Positions 26,301 to 33,400 of a stretch of 64,000 nt of DNA are shown here, piece after piece (the stretch's first letter is position 1; each line of letters starts with the position of its first letter). The position numbers and the translations under genes were made by a program. The notes below the pieces were generated by a model. That model was not told the DNA's origin. It worked only from the letters and a program-made list of their open reading frames with translations, and made no database searches. This stretch comes from Owenia fusiformis (taxonomy: Eukaryota > Annelida > Polychaeta > Sabellida > Oweniidae): assembly GCA_903813345.2 (NCBI GenBank), contig CAIIXF020000008.1, forward strand, positions 27,016,822 through 27,080,821, in the 5' to 3' direction.

Positions 26301-27519
26301 AGATTACCATTACCCTCCCAGAGACTATGACCCATCAGTATTTGGAGGCCTCAAAATCTCAGTTGGTCAGTATTTAATGATTTCCTTTCTATGGAAAACA
26401 ATCCAAGCCAAACATATTAGGGATACTTAATTCAAAGGGCCCAGGCAGTTTCTGCTTAATACGATCTGTATCGATACTGAATGAATATCCGTCATATCAG
26501 TTTTGATAATGATAAATAGTAAACAATGATAAAAATCAAATAAACACTATCAAACACATTGAAAATGTGTGCTATAACCAGTGAATATTTTTTTAAAATT
26601 GTATTTTGCTGTTATCTCATGCAGCCGTGCATACATGCATCTGTGCAGGTGGGTGCCATGATCCAGGAAATCGCTCATTTGTTAAACTTGAATTTTTCAC
26701 AGATACAAGTGCAGAGTACACAGCAGTGCAAATATCTTGTTAGGTTTTTGGCATGCTGGGTAAATTATGTGGCAGCCATTTTGCTTTTCGACTCGAATAT
26801 CCGCCACATTGTCTTGTTCTATTGAGTTCATTGTTGAAGTGCATGTGATTATAAATGTATCTATTGTTTGTGTTTTAGAGCTGAGTAAGGTTGCCAAAGA
26901 AGATCTGGAATATGAAAGACTACTTATCAAGATTCTCGCCACATATCAGTCAATTCTAAACCATAAACAACTAAACTTCATCAACGCACCAGGCCTGACA
27001 GTTTTCTACAAATATGATATTGTGCATCTTAGACAGCTGAGTCAAGGTACATTTAATATACATTGTATATGAATATAAGTCCATGATATTATATAGTCTT
27101 CAACTTTTTGTGGATGGTGTTCAGTGGTTGGTGGTTGGCATGTATTTACGAGTATGACAGGAAAATTTAATTTTCATAAAATAGATGGCAATGTTCAACT
27201 GTTCATTTATTATTCAATTACATTAATTATATCTCTTAAGAAAATTTCAAAATGTGATGGTGTGTGTTGGTGTTCGGCTGTCGGCATCTGTAATAAATGA
27301 CATTCAATGGTCCGCTGTAACAAATGCTGGCAGGTGGTGACATTTTAAATGTTAATGCCTTGTTGCATCCTAATGTACATTAAATATGTTTATATTTTTG
27401 CAGCATTGAAGGCCCAGCTGACCCAGTTCTGTAAGGGTCCCAACAATATTCCACCAGTCACATACGTTCCAGTGAGAGGCTTTGAGAACCCAGACCATGT
27501 ACTTTCTATTGTGCATTGA
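5280..27519 (+). CDS. DPH6: Diphthine--ammonia ligase, long form with two RidA-like domains (16 exons, 5' exon missing)
   Basis: DPH6 carries out the last, ATP-dependent amidation of diphthine to diphthamide on elongation factor 2 in the cytosol. Exons: 5280-5371, 7067-7251, 7836-7909, 8393-8511, 8906-8970, 9345-9436, 10241-10334, 10616-10760, 11042-11161, 12141-12270, 12594-12753, 13273-13512, 14308-14440, 26255-26365, 26879-27046, 27404-27519. All junctions are GT-AG and the frame stays open across all of them (2044 nt, about 681 codons without the first exon), close to the roughly 685 aa known for the long fungal form. The PP-loop remnant GGKDSCYNMM, GHHAIDIYAEAMGLPLYRR and CGEGGEYETFTLDCPLF identify the ATP-pyrophosphatase part; two YjgF/RidA-like segments follow. 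The first exon (Met up to the Ser before GGKDS) was not found in 1-5279; it may be outside the window or unrecognised. Intron 14441-26254 hosts an antisense gene array. Confidence 0.96.
5328..6200 (+). repeat. 54-bp minisatellite made of DPH6 exon end plus splice donor
   Basis: About 16 copies of a ~54-bp unit. Each holds the exon end (HDIVALA-LKPKDT in one frame) followed by a donor-like GGTGAGT, AGTGAGT or GGTGATT. The unit is 18 codons, so the frame persists across many copies; deletion variants introduce stops. It begins inside the real exon. Confidence 0.93.
6573..7160 (+). repeat. 116-bp tandem partial duplications of DPH6 exon 3
   Basis: Five copies start at 6603, 6719, 6835, 6951 and 7067, exactly 116 bp apart. 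Each has a tttcag acceptor and the coding segment for DE-DSFMFQTVGHH to LPLYRR. Only the fifth runs on into the rest of the exon. Copy two carries TAG where the others have CAG, and copies three and four read HHVID. Since 116 is not a multiple of three, including an extra unit would break the frame. Confidence 0.95.
7067..7251 (+). CDS. DPH6: DPH6 exon, functional copy of the duplicated exon
   Basis: This is the only array copy that continues into RVIEGSNIQQ, DYEATENDEVEDMY and QLLKEVK before a gtaaac donor at 7252. It joins the upstream exon as ...DTGDEMDSF. The neighbouring copies have ELDSF, as in the family; this one has EMDSF. Confidence 0.92.
7252..7400 (+). repeat. ~22-bp repeat carrying donor-like and acceptor-like motifs
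   Basis: About seven copies of a unit beginning with the real donor GTAAAC and containing ATTTGATTTTCAG, which looks like an acceptor. It starts exactly at the exon boundary at 7252. Confidence 0.9.
7836..7909 (+). CDS. DPH6: DPH6 exon (EGVSVGAVLSDYQRIRVENV)
   Basis: Acceptor tttctttag ends at 7835 and donor gtaagt starts at 7910. The peptide GAVLSDYQRIRVEN is a well conserved DPH6 stretch. Confidence 0.93.
8071..8210. mobile_element. 140-bp foldback MITE
   Basis: Terminal inverted repeats of about 20 bp (TGCCTGGGTCACATTTGCTC at 5', complement at 3'). A second inner palindrome around GAGTATTTTGTTCAAAA makes most of the element self-complementary. There is no coding capacity. It sits in a DPH6 intron. 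Confidence 0.85.
8393..8511 (+). CDS. DPH6: DPH6 exon (LAYLWQRDQKELL)
   Basis: Acceptor atttgcag ends at 8392 and donor gtacaa starts at 8512. It encodes CIRLGLTSLAYLWQRDQKEL followed by NEMICCDIDAIILKVATL, conserved in DPH6. Confidence 0.93.
8557..8745. mobile_element. ~190-bp MITE-like foldback with GTTGTCCAAAAAG ends
   Basis: Imperfect terminal inverted repeats: GTTGTCCAAAAAGTCTTGAA at the left and its complement (CAAGACCTTTTTGGACAACC) at the right. The ends resemble mariner-type termini. A related end (GGGACAACCCTCGTATA) occurs near 28,560. Confidence 0.7.
8906..8970 (+). CDS. DPH6: DPH6 exon
   Basis: Acceptor atttcag ends at 8905 and donor gtaaga starts at 8971. It encodes LTPDEHLGISIRQIYPHMLL plus M, with phases matching both neighbours. 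Confidence 0.9.
9345..9436 (+). CDS. DPH6: DPH6 exon with CGEGGEYET signature
   Basis: Acceptor atttcag ends at 9344 and donor gtaagt starts at 9437. It encodes YGLNICGEGGEYETFTLDCP then LFNKRIA, the most diagnostic DPH6/ATPBD4 motif. The exon end and donor are tandemly copied downstream. Confidence 0.95.
9398..10165 (+). repeat. ~51-bp minisatellite made of DPH6 exon end plus splice donor
   Basis: About 12-13 degenerate copies of a unit holding the exon end (ATTTACACTCGACTG...AACAAGAGAATTGCTAT) and GTAAGTA plus short intron sequence. The first unit is the true exon end. Many copies keep an intact GTAAGT. Confidence 0.92.
10241..10334 (+). CDS. DPH6: DPH6 exon (VVIHSADAFAPVGY)
   Basis: Acceptor acttgcag ends at 10240 and donor gtaagt starts at 10335. 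It encodes IDDKEVVIHSADAFAPVGYI, the conserved end of the ATP-pyrophosphatase domain. Confidence 0.94.
10616..10760 (+). CDS. DPH6: DPH6 linker exon
   Basis: Acceptor tttctag ends at 10615 and donor gtaaga starts at 10761. It encodes a less conserved linker (IRGSTPLQRLKDLP ... NRQSVEDG) between the catalytic and first RidA-like segments. Confidence 0.87.
11042..11161 (+). CDS. DPH6: DPH6 exon, start of first RidA-like domain
   Basis: Acceptor acttgtag ends at 11041 and donor gtaaga starts at 11162. It encodes AGYIKVYESGNFYVSCLYGL, then a segment ending IIEKLK, in phase with both neighbours. Confidence 0.87.
11330..11575 (+). repeat. ~21-bp minisatellite (TACTCATCTTGTTTG)
   Basis: About eleven copies of a 20-21 bp unit with a 42-bp higher-order period near 11,460-11,540. 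The open frames on both strands here are repeat artefacts. Confidence 0.85.
11856..11959. mobile_element. ~104-bp foldback hairpin
   Basis: Near-perfect inverted arms: AATAACGTCAT ... GCAATATAGTGAAATATTGG and their complements around a GC-rich loop (GGGCCTTCGGCCGGCCC). The preceding ~150 bp also hold short palindromes (GGTCCATATGGACC), so the whole element may be larger. Confidence 0.75.
12141..12270 (+). CDS. DPH6: DPH6 exon, first RidA-like domain
   Basis: Acceptor atttccag ends at 12140 and donor gtactg starts at 12271. It encodes LQQLIAVHLYVQDMKDFAEI then NLVYKSYFGINPPVR, typical of YjgF/RidA repeats. Confidence 0.92.
12594..12753 (+). CDS. DPH6: DPH6 exon bridging the two RidA-like domains
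   Basis: Acceptor gttcttcag ends at 12593 and donor gtaaga starts at 12754. It encodes VCVQADLPENVLIQIDCLGH and, further on, SLSHWAPANIGPYSQAVQ, the usual start of the second RidA-like domain. Confidence 0.93.
12819..12862 (+). repeat. Single duplication of DPH6 exon end plus donor
   Basis: About 40 bp repeat the end of the preceding exon (CAGCAAATATTGG ... GCTGTGCAA) with its GTAAGC donor, some 100 bp into the intron. A TTTTTTTCAAAAAGTA tract beside it recurs near 12,975. Confidence 0.9.
13273..13512 (+). CDS. DPH6: DPH6 exon, second RidA-like domain
   Basis: Acceptor gtttccag ends at 13272 and donor gtctgt starts at 13513. It encodes FGDFVYVAGQIALCPATLQL through RHVAMVLQAM and WKDALEAFQ, a clear RidA-like core in a single 80-codon exon. 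Confidence 0.95.
14308..14440 (+). CDS. DPH6: DPH6 exon before the giant intron
   Basis: Acceptor atttcag ends at 14307 and donor gtaagt starts at 14441. It encodes PKWREAPTTEGLLEIVVVPA then LPRGALVEWQVYA. The following intron is 11.8 kb and holds the antisense gene array. Confidence 0.92.
14583..14598 (-). promoter_or_regulatory. Histone-type 3' stem-loop, copy A
   Basis: On the - strand AGCCCTTTTCAGGGCT: a perfect 6-bp stem with a UUUC loop, 29 nt after the stop of copy A. A purine-rich CAAAAGAGAAATT follows, as in histone downstream elements. Confidence 0.9.
14628..14942 (-). CDS. Array copy A: small helical protein with histone-type mRNA 3' end, function unknown
   Basis: Intronless 104-codon gene starting MTTLANNSIYSQLYPS and ending LLRELYI. 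I chose the ATG at 14942 because it lies 45 nt after a TATAAATA box (14987-14994), giving a leader of roughly 20 nt; the longer open frame has no upstream ATG. The protein is predicted by eye to be mostly helical, with near-balanced charge, two Cys (in IICLNDEI and VSCLEE) and no signal peptide. It lacks a histone fold signature or basic tails. The 3' end has the histone stem-loop and downstream element, so expression may be tied to S phase (inference). Family unknown to me. Confidence 0.8.
   Translation of the reverse strand: MTTLANNSIYSQLYPSTDTIKAALLDIKTRYGKTSSQIICLNDEINQLEARQVGAVRDGKLEFAYSLQVRVSCLEETRDMYLKYAKMMVYVSKQHLDLLRELYI
15174..16909. mobile_element. 1736-bp non-autonomous transposon inserted in the array
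   Basis: The ends are CAGGGCCGTCAGATG and, complemented, CAGGCCCGTAAGACA, both leading into GGGGGGTGCG. The element is flanked by a 5-bp direct repeat TCATT (15169-15173 and 16910-16914). Paralogous units have the uninterrupted sequence GAGCTCATTACTTAATC (near 18,613 and 20,455), which is the empty site. The interior is about five ~300-bp subrepeats containing GTGCCCAGAAAGCACC plus C-rich tracts. No transposase frame was seen. Confidence 0.88.
18037..18052 (-). promoter_or_regulatory. Histone-type 3' stem-loop, copy B
   Basis: AGCCCTTTTCAGGGCT on the - strand, 24 nt after the stop of copy B, followed by a purine-rich downstream element. Confidence 0.9.
18077..18391 (-). CDS. Array copy B: small helical protein with histone-type mRNA 3' end
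   Basis: 104 codons from ATG at 18391 (MTTLASNSIYSQLYPSAD) to LLRELYM. TATAAATA lies at 18436-18443. A CCAAT motif (GCCAATCAG, 18567-18575) lies about 125 bp further upstream. The middle segment (GKTSSQIICLNDEINQLEAR) and SLQVRVSCLEETRDMYLKYA are unchanged between copies B and C. The full repeat unit to copy C is 1842 bp and nearly identical, a recent duplication. Confidence 0.82.
   Translation of the reverse strand: MTTLASNSIYSQLYPSADTIKAALLDIKARYGKTSSQIICLNDEINQLEARQVRAVRDGKLEFAYSLQVRVSCLEETRDMYLKYAKMMVYVSKQHLDLLRELYM
18882..19612. repeat. Spacer with ~110-bp imperfect inverted repeats
   Basis: The left arm (about 18,882-18,990, with TGTTTAAACAATCAAACACT) is complementary to the right arm (about 19,500-19,612, with AGTGTTTGATTGTTTAAACA). 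The same arrangement recurs in each array spacer, with the 27-bp VNTR inside the loop. Open frames here are not convincing genes. Confidence 0.8.
19289..19405 (+). repeat. 27-bp VNTR, about five copies
   Basis: The unit is AATTTTGTTTTTGG plus AAAATTTGCGCAG. It lies in the spacer of the B/C unit. The equivalent spacers hold about one (near 17,555), seven (21,131-21,310) and two (23,026-23,070) copies. Confidence 0.93.
19879..19894 (-). promoter_or_regulatory. Histone-type 3' stem-loop, copy C
   Basis: AGCCCTTTTCAGGGCT on the - strand, 24 nt after the stop of copy C, with CAAAAGAGAAATTG downstream. Confidence 0.9.
19919..20233 (-). CDS. Array copy C: small helical protein with histone-type mRNA 3' end
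   Basis: 104 codons, ATG at 20233, TATAAATA at 20278-20285. It differs from copy B by only a few residues (ANN for ASN near the N-terminus, IL for II before CLND). The frame is intact, which together with A, B and E argues that several copies are under coding constraint. Confidence 0.82.
   Translation of the reverse strand: MTTLANNSIYSQLYPSADTIKAALLDIKARYGKTSSQILCLNDEINQLEARQVRAVRDGKLEFAYSLQVRVSCLEETRDMYLKYAKMMVYVSKQHLDLLRELYM
21131..21310 (+). repeat. 27-bp VNTR, about seven copies
   Basis: Same unit as at 19,289. The two extra units account exactly for the 54-bp difference between the B-C (1842 bp) and C-D (1896 bp) spacings. Confidence 0.93.
21775..21790 (-). promoter_or_regulatory. Histone-type 3' stem-loop, copy D
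   Basis: AGCCCTTTTCAGGGCT on the - strand, 24 nt after the ancestral stop position. It is intact although the coding frame is broken. Confidence 0.88.
21815..22145 (-). pseudogene. Array copy D, frameshifted
   Basis: Homologous to copies A-C and E. A 2-bp deletion near 21,931 (GAAGATTAGGC where the others have GAAGACTGTAGGC) ends the frame just after KLEFA, removing the C-terminal half including the SCLEETRDMYLKYAK segment. TATAAATA is missing: the plus strand reads ATTTATAATG at 22191-22200, leaving a TATAAAT core. It shares with copy E an 18-bp N-terminal duplication (MTTQLNMTT). Confidence 0.85.
23534..23549 (-). promoter_or_regulatory. Histone-type 3' stem-loop, copy E
   Basis: AGCCCTTTTCAGGGCT on the - strand, 24 nt after the stop of copy E, with the downstream element CAAAAGAGAAATTG. 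Confidence 0.9.
23574..23906 (-). CDS. Array copy E: small helical protein with histone-type mRNA 3' end
   Basis: 110 codons from ATG at 23906 (MTTQLNMTTLASNSIYSQL) to LLRELYM. The extra six residues come from an 18-bp duplication shared with D; a second in-frame ATG would give the 104-aa form. TATAAATA lies at 23951-23958. The frame is intact. Confidence 0.8.
   Translation of the reverse strand: MTTQLNMTTLASNSIYSQLYPSADTIKAALLDIKARYGKTSSQIICLNDEINQLEARQVRAVRDGKLEFAYSLQVRVSCLEETRDMYLKYAKMMVYVSKQHLDLLRELYM
24660..24880. repeat. Dispersed repeat (TGCAGTTTTTCACCATTCTGAG family)
   Basis: Related copies lie near 12,380-12,535 and 60,715-60,870. All contain TTTTCACCATT-TGAG-ACTTTT-AAGTGATTTT and a GTGAACCCCCCT-like end. 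No coding capacity was seen. Confidence 0.7.
25141..25156 (-). promoter_or_regulatory. Histone-type 3' stem-loop, diverged paralogue F
   Basis: GGCCCTTTTCAGGGCC on the - strand: a perfect 6-bp stem with UUUC loop, 27 nt after the stop of paralogue F. It is preceded by ACCAAAAC and followed by CCAAAAGAGAAATG, matching metazoan histone pre-mRNA signals closely. Confidence 0.93.
25184..25492 (-). CDS. Diverged paralogue F of the array protein
   Basis: 102 codons from ATG at 25492 (MNVDPHSMEPELPTAKDM) to HLENHRLQAIL, intronless. It aligns with the array protein through SRTQIVLLTEKLEALEERYK and YSLYLQISCLQETLNMFYLY (array: SSQIICLNDEINQLEAR and YSLQVRVSCLEETRDMYLKY), so the shared core is helix, short turn, helix with a conserved SCL-ET motif. 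TATATATA is at 25553-25560. A CCAAT-type motif (CTGATTGGCT on the + strand) is at 25655-25664. Function unknown. Strong divergence with retained 3' signals suggests an old, selected family. Confidence 0.8.
   Translation of the reverse strand: MNVDPHSMEPELPTAKDMLKLRRVCEMSRTQIVLLTEKLEALEERYKRAREKQLYHTGYSLYLQISCLQETLNMFYLYTASSMDRYTEMCAHLENHRLQAIL
26088..26220. repeat. Dispersed repeat with GGTGGTGACAT ends
   Basis: Contains GTCACCACCAAAAATGGTGAC, CCAACTTTTTGTGGATGGTG and TGTTAATGCCTTGTTA. Related copies occur near 7,970-8,055, 8,845-8,880, 27,090-27,365, 39,170-39,305 (inverted) and 63,680-63,780 (inverted). Probably a short non-autonomous element. Confidence 0.7.
26255..26365 (+). CDS. DPH6: DPH6 exon after the giant intron
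   Basis: Acceptor gttgtag ends at 26254 and donor gtcagt starts at 26366. It encodes AISIKQSPGHYKINLDYHYP and continues to FGGLKISV, in phase with the exon ending at 14440. Confidence 0.87.
26879..27046 (+). CDS. DPH6: DPH6 exon
   Basis: Acceptor tgttttag ends at 26878 and donor gtacat starts at 27047. It encodes LSKVAKEDLEYERLLIKILA and ends VHLRQLSQ. Phases match both neighbours. Confidence 0.87.
27404..27519 (+). CDS. DPH6: DPH6 terminal coding exon
   Basis: Acceptor tttttgcag ends at 27403. It encodes LKAQLTQFCKGPNNIPPVTY then VPVRGFENPDHVLSIVH and stops with TGA at 27517-27519. The end of the exon seeds a downstream repeat. An AATAAA lies at 29165-29170 and two more near 29,890-29,905. 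Confidence 0.9.
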
Positions 27520-28130
27520 GCACCTAGCCAATGTGCTCATTATTGTGCATCGAAGATCTGAACCATGAGCTCTTTATTGTGCACTGTGCATTGAACTTCA
27601 TTTCGGTACTCATTATTGTGGATCGCATATTCACCCCATGTGTTCACAAGTATGCATCGAACATGTGGACCATGTGCACTGTATGCACTGTAGATGTATC
27701 AATCAGAATTCCTCATGCATTGAACACCCATTGTGCTCTCAGTTGTGCATTGGAAGATCTGAACCATGAGCTCTCTATAGTGCATTAAACATTTGAACCA
27801 TGAGCTCTTAATTGTGCAGTGTGGATTGAACATCATGAAAATATATTTATTCTTTTGCATTGAATATTTGCCCCATGTGCTCTCAGTTATGCATCAAGCA
27901 TTTCGACCTTGTGCGTTGTATTGTGCAATTAACAATAATTAGACCATGTTTTCCTTGTTGTGCATTGAACACCAAAACAATGTGCTCTCTATTGTGCATT
28001 GAATATTCACCCAATGAGTAATCTATTGTGCATTGAACAGTCAGACCATGTATTATGCATTAAGGATCTGAACCATGAGCTCGCACTTTATTGTGCATTG
28101 AACATCTGGGTCATTATTGTATGAACAATT
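27490..28130 (+). repeat. Degenerate repeat derived from the DPH6 stop-codon region
   Basis: At least ten irregular copies of the exon tail (GACCATGT-CT, TCTATTGTGCATTGAACA) follow the real stop. Spacing varies from about 40 to 60 bp. It would lie in the 3' UTR. Confidence 0.85.
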
Positions 28131-28165
28131 AAGAAAAATGCCAGTATAATGCTTATTAGAGACAC

Positions 28166-29400
28166 TTAGTCTAACATGTACATTTCCAGTATTTTATTAC
28201 ATTGAGAATACCCATTGTATTGTGTTTGAAAGTTGTTATGCTCTGCCATTAATGATCTCAGCATGACTGTGCCGAGTTCTGAAAAGGGCTGATTGTGATG
28301 TTGCTGATTGTGATTATGCTGATTATTATTATGCTGATTGCGATTATGCTGATTGTGATTATGCTGATTATGATTGCACTGATTGTGAAAGAACAATTAT
28401 GCCTTTGCTAGAAATTTACACTTTGACATGATTAATAACTCTCCCACGTACGAAACATGTCATAATTCATTGGCTTTGTTATGTTTATATATTTACTGAA
28501 AGTTTCATGTAAAAATATCAATTATTGATAAAGTTAGAGCATATAGTGCATTACTTCTGGGACAACCCTCGTATAGTGAAACCCTGAACAGTAAAAATGT
28601 CTAATCGGAACACCACTGGGGGGATGACTGGGACCCAGCTAAAAGCATTCGGATTAAGAGGTGTTCACATTTCAAAGTTTTTGCATTCATGGGATACAGG
28701 AGGTTGAAAAAATATGAACACATTTCCTGTGAATATTTACAGTTCAATTGACTATGAAACTGTTGCACACCTATATTTTGAATCAAAGTGTTCAGATTAG
28801 GAAGTGTTCAGATTAGCCAGGTGTTCAAATATACAAGTTTCACTGCAGTTCTTTTATATACTGGTATATGTTATACAATGATATAGATTGAGATGTAAAT
28901 ATTCTCTCACTGATGCAATATTGTCAGTGCTGTGTATGTTAGCAATTTTTGATAGACACGAAATATTATATGCTTTAATTAGTGCCAAGTTACATGATAA
29001 TGTAGGCTATATTTTATATAATAGCATGCATGATAGTGCAATTTATTACTTTAGGAATACAGTGCAGTACCGGGAGAAATTCTGGTGGTTCCAATGTTTT
29101 TACATGAAGTACAGGTTAGGGGGATGGTGTCAGGTTGAGAGTAAAATTAAATTGATATTGTTACAATAAAGTAGGTTAAAGGCCCCATGCAAAGTTAATG
29201 ATGATTTCATTCATGAAGAATGTTGATTTTTTGACGAATTGGGTGGAATCATCATTTTCAACTTTCATTAAATTGGGGGAGAAGTGCAGTGGTCTGCCAT
29301 ATAGAATATTAATTTATTATGATATTACAAAGTACATGTACCATCTTACAATGTTTTCCTGTTATGCCTTTGGTCCTACGTGTCCAGGATAAAGGAAATG
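28166..29400. other. DPH6 3' flank: short repeats and a MITE-like relic, no gene seen
   Basis: There is a ~12-bp repeat (ATTATGCTGATTG) at 28,290-28,390 and a copy of the TAGTGAAACC/GGTTTCACTG inverted-repeat family at about 28,573-28,848. Open frames are short and mostly repeat-derived. Confidence 0.6.
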
Positions 29401-29748
29401 ACAGGCCTTCTAGACTTCCACAAATGCGACCATCAGTTCTGACCTCGTGAACCACAGTTCTCACAATGGGAATATCGATTCTTAAGTCGCGAATCACAAG
29501 TTCCTCTCTCCCGAACATAATTCTCCATTCACTAACGGAGTCCCCAGGCCACATTCGCTAACGTAGTTTCCACAAAGCGAACCAGCTGTGTGGTTCTAGA
29601 TGTGGGAATTTTGTCCGCGAGTAGAACAATATGGTGGTTCGCAACTAAAGAATCAATGTTTCTGTTGTGAGAATCGTTGTTCGGGGTGGAAAGAACATAG
29701 TTGGTGAGGTCGGAACTTATGATCACATTTGTGGAAGTCTAGGCCTGT
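29401..29748. mobile_element. 348-bp foldback MITE
   Basis: Inverted ends ACAGGCCTTCTAGACTTCC and (complemented) ACAGGCCTAGACTTCCAC, with further internal self-complementarity. The two antisense open frames inside are artefacts of the palindrome. Confidence 0.82.
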
Positions 29749-30005
29749 ATGATGCATTTATATATTTTGCCTTTTAAGGTAATTATGAAAATTTAGGATT
29801 TTCACTTTTTTTATACTGCTTTATAATGCTATATGGAATGTCTATGTATTAAAATAATTGTAAGCCATCTTTCACATTTCAATATTGAAATAAAATTCAA
29901 TAAAATATATTTAAGTATGTTATGTCAGTTGTTCAGTACTCTGTTGGTTTCAGCTGTACTATGTTGGTATTTTGGTATTGTAAAGGTATTTTTGTGAAAT
30001 GGACA

Positions 30006-30184
30006 TACAGTAAAACCTGTCTAAGTAGAACACCTTTGGTACCTCTAAAGTGTTCCACTTGGCAGGTGTTCCACTTATAGATGTTCATTTAACATTAGGT
30101 CAGTTGGTCTTGTGACTTTGAAGTGTTCCACTAACAGAGGTCTTCTATTTCTAGGTGTTCCACTTTAAAGGTTTCACTGTATTT
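30006..30184. mobile_element. MITE with TACAGTAAAACC ends
   Basis: Left end TACAGTAAAACCTGTCTAAG, right end AAAGGTTTCACTGTA, interior rich in GGTGTTCCACT. The same family occurs at 3,840-4,392, 38,760-38,940 and 59,322-59,444, and partially near 7,454. Confidence 0.8.
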
Positions 30185-30489
30185 GAGAGGTTCAGCTACA
30201 CATTATAAAGACAGCTTGTATATAAACATGTATTATGACCCCCAGGGATTACTGTACCCCATATCTCAATTGTTTTTTCCAGGGACCTAATTATAACAAT
30301 TTCTCTCATACCTTCATCCTCAAGCAAGTAAACATGCCACAAGGAAAAACTAATGCCAAGAGGACCATTATTCTACACATTCATATACAAGATATCTTTA
30401 AAAAGTGTAGCTTACCTTGCTATTATTGTGAAGACCAAGTGTTTCATTTCATATTTCTTTTAACATTCAACAGAAAACTTTTATTCTAT

Positions 30490-33400
30490 TAAATTCATCC
30501 CTTTATTTCCATCTTCACAAAATCAAACAAAAGTAGTTTACATAACAGTCCGATGTAGTTGAGATTGAGTGTGATCTTTTTACAGTCATATGTGATGACG
30601 CAGTGACAGAATACTCCAACTAGGCTCAATGTCATGATAATAAGATGAAGACTAACTTCGCTGAATCTGTGAATAGACTTCATTTTCCAATAAATCCCAC
30701 CACTTTTTGGTACACCTATGAAGCTTTCGTGTTTTGGGTAGATTGATGATGTCATTGGTTGTACTTTTCCAAAATGAGCAACAGCCCTAGGATTATCTGA
30801 TTTTGCTTGGGCTGATTGCTACCCGATATTGCTTAGCTCCTTCGATGTACCAATAGGTGGCAGGGTTTATTGGAAAGGTCTATTAAATGAGACACTTAAT
30901 TAACCCGAGTTTTGTTCCATTGCTACAAAGTTTCCTTTGCTGTCATTTGTCAAGGTGAATCGTCCATACTAAGATGTAGCTATAATGGGCAAACTCATTT
31001 TTGAGTCCAGTTGGAGATATTCCGTCACTTTAAAATGGAGTCTCTTCTGAACCAAGGCATCAAGAACACATAGTTTATATATATATATGTTTATGGCTTA
31101 AATCATTAACATGAAATACATGGAGTCTTGATATAATTTTAAAACTTTTAAATAGAAATGCTCATATATAATACAAATTTAAATACAGTATGTACATAAT
31201 TTCATTTTATCTTTGCATCACAAGACTTTATACATTTCAGGGCTTTCAAACATTAAATAGTGGTCTCCTAGCAACATTGCTATGGCAACCATAAATAAAT
31301 ATAATGTTGTCATGGTAACCATATAATACATACACATCCTAAAAGTAACCTAATTTAACAATTCTATTAAATTAAAAATAAGTTAAAAACTTAACAATGG
31401 CAATACGCAGTAATAGATATTGGAGAAAAGCAGTTTGAAGCAATGTCATACTCATTGAACATGACGAATACATGAATATGCGTAAACAGTACTACATTGT
31501 ATATCTATTAGTTAAATCATCAATAAATCGTGGAAATCATGAATAAGTGAAGCAGTCTATGGCAATAAGTCAAATACAGCTTACTTAAGTGAAACAAATG
31601 TCAGCAACTCATTTAATGTAGCTCAGACTGAATATATCTAAATATGAAGATGAACGTGAAGTTTTAGTTTCTCACGAAGGCCTACTGGATGTGCACACTC
31701 AAACAAGAACACAGAATACACAGCAACTTGTGTGATTGTCAATGAAGAGTATCTACACACCTATCTATATGTTACAAAATACTAACCATCTCGAATGAAT
31801 TGCAACAAAATAAAGCACATACTGATATACAGTATGGAGCTAAATTGATACTATTATACTAATGGCATACATTCTTTCTAAATATCTGAGACAATCACAT
31901 ACATGTATTTGCCACAATTCAGAAGAGCGATGATTGAATGAATGAAAAGATGGATGACGATCACTGACCACCTACAGCTCCATGGTAACAGTTTGAGTCC
32001 ATGGCAACACAACATCAGTCCAAAAGTTCCTTGGTAACAGTGTTTGAGTCTATGACAACACAACCAGTCCACTACACAACTTAACAATGCCAATTCTTCA
32101 GAGTAAGTTTGGAATAAACTAATCCTTAGACCCATGTTTTTTGCATACAGCATAACCTGCCATTGTGAACAAATTCATATTAATACAATGGGGTTCTTTC
32201 AATATGTCAGAGTTATACTATACACAAAATTGATGACTTTATTTGAGTTTATAGAAACTGCAAGACTTACATGTTAGACAGTGTTGTTGATAACAGTAGC
32301 AGAGAAAGAGGGGGGAATATCCCAGAATCCCTAAATGAACCAATCTCCATATAAAGATGAACATCATGGAGAAAGGTCCACATATGGATTCTGGGGCTAT
32401 CCTCCTTTTAGTTATAGAATTGTCCCATGAAGTGAAGACAGTCAGTGATGGAGTAAATTATATTCTAATGTATTAACATTATATTATTTTTTATTTGTAC
32501 ACACATTAGTAACCCATTTAATTAGTGGGACTCATGATCTCATCCAGAATGAAGAGCCAACTAATCATTGTGATATTGTAGTATCTTAGAATCAAGATGG
32601 CCGCCTTGGACTAGAGAGCTCTTCACACTGGAGGAGCAAATGTTATATTGGAATGAAGAATTGAGAAATCCCTTAAAAGTGGCTGCTATTCATGTACATC
32701 TTTAGTCAATTGAGAAGAAGAACTACAATACTGTATAGTTCAATCCATTTAAGATTTCGAAAATTTCAGATTTATGGCAAATTAGATGCTGACTCATTGA
32801 ATTGCGGCTCACTTCTGGAGATTCATTACAAAAATATGCCAAAGTTTACACGTTGAGCTTTAAGGAGAAATTATGAAATAAATTCAATGTACTCAACAGC
32901 AAATCATAGCATATTTCTACATTCTGCACAGCAAACAGCATTTAAACACCAGTATTCCTTATCTAGTATTAAATGGTTTCAAACTTGAGAAAACTACACG
33001 CATCTTAACCATGGGAGATTATACTCTTATTTCACAATAGGGTTCATACAATGTATTTGAAAGAAAACAAACTGAAACACAACAGATATTTACAGACTTG
33101 CATAAGTTGATGAATGCCCTGTGAGTTTACATTTTGTACAATTGGCATGTACAGTTGGGTGCAATGACAAATTGACATGAAGTATGTAGTGTGCATTGAC
33201 ACATTGACATAAAGTATGTAGTGTGCATTGACACATTGACATAAAGTATGTAGTGCACATTGACATAATGTATGTAGTGTGCAGTGACACAATGACATAA
33301 TGTATGTAGTGTGCAATAACACATTGACATGAAGTATGAAATGTGCAATCACACATTAACATGAACATTGACATAATGTATGTAGTGTGCAATAACACAT

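Noticed and set aside
28166-28396. His-Asn-Gln frame with a nearby AGCCCTTTTCAGAACT resembling the histone stem-loop
   Set aside because: The stem has two mismatches, no downstream purine element follows, and the frame is a 12-bp simple repeat.
29309-29726. Two antisense frames of 64-81 codons
   Set aside because: They lie inside a palindromic MITE whose inverted arms create open frames.
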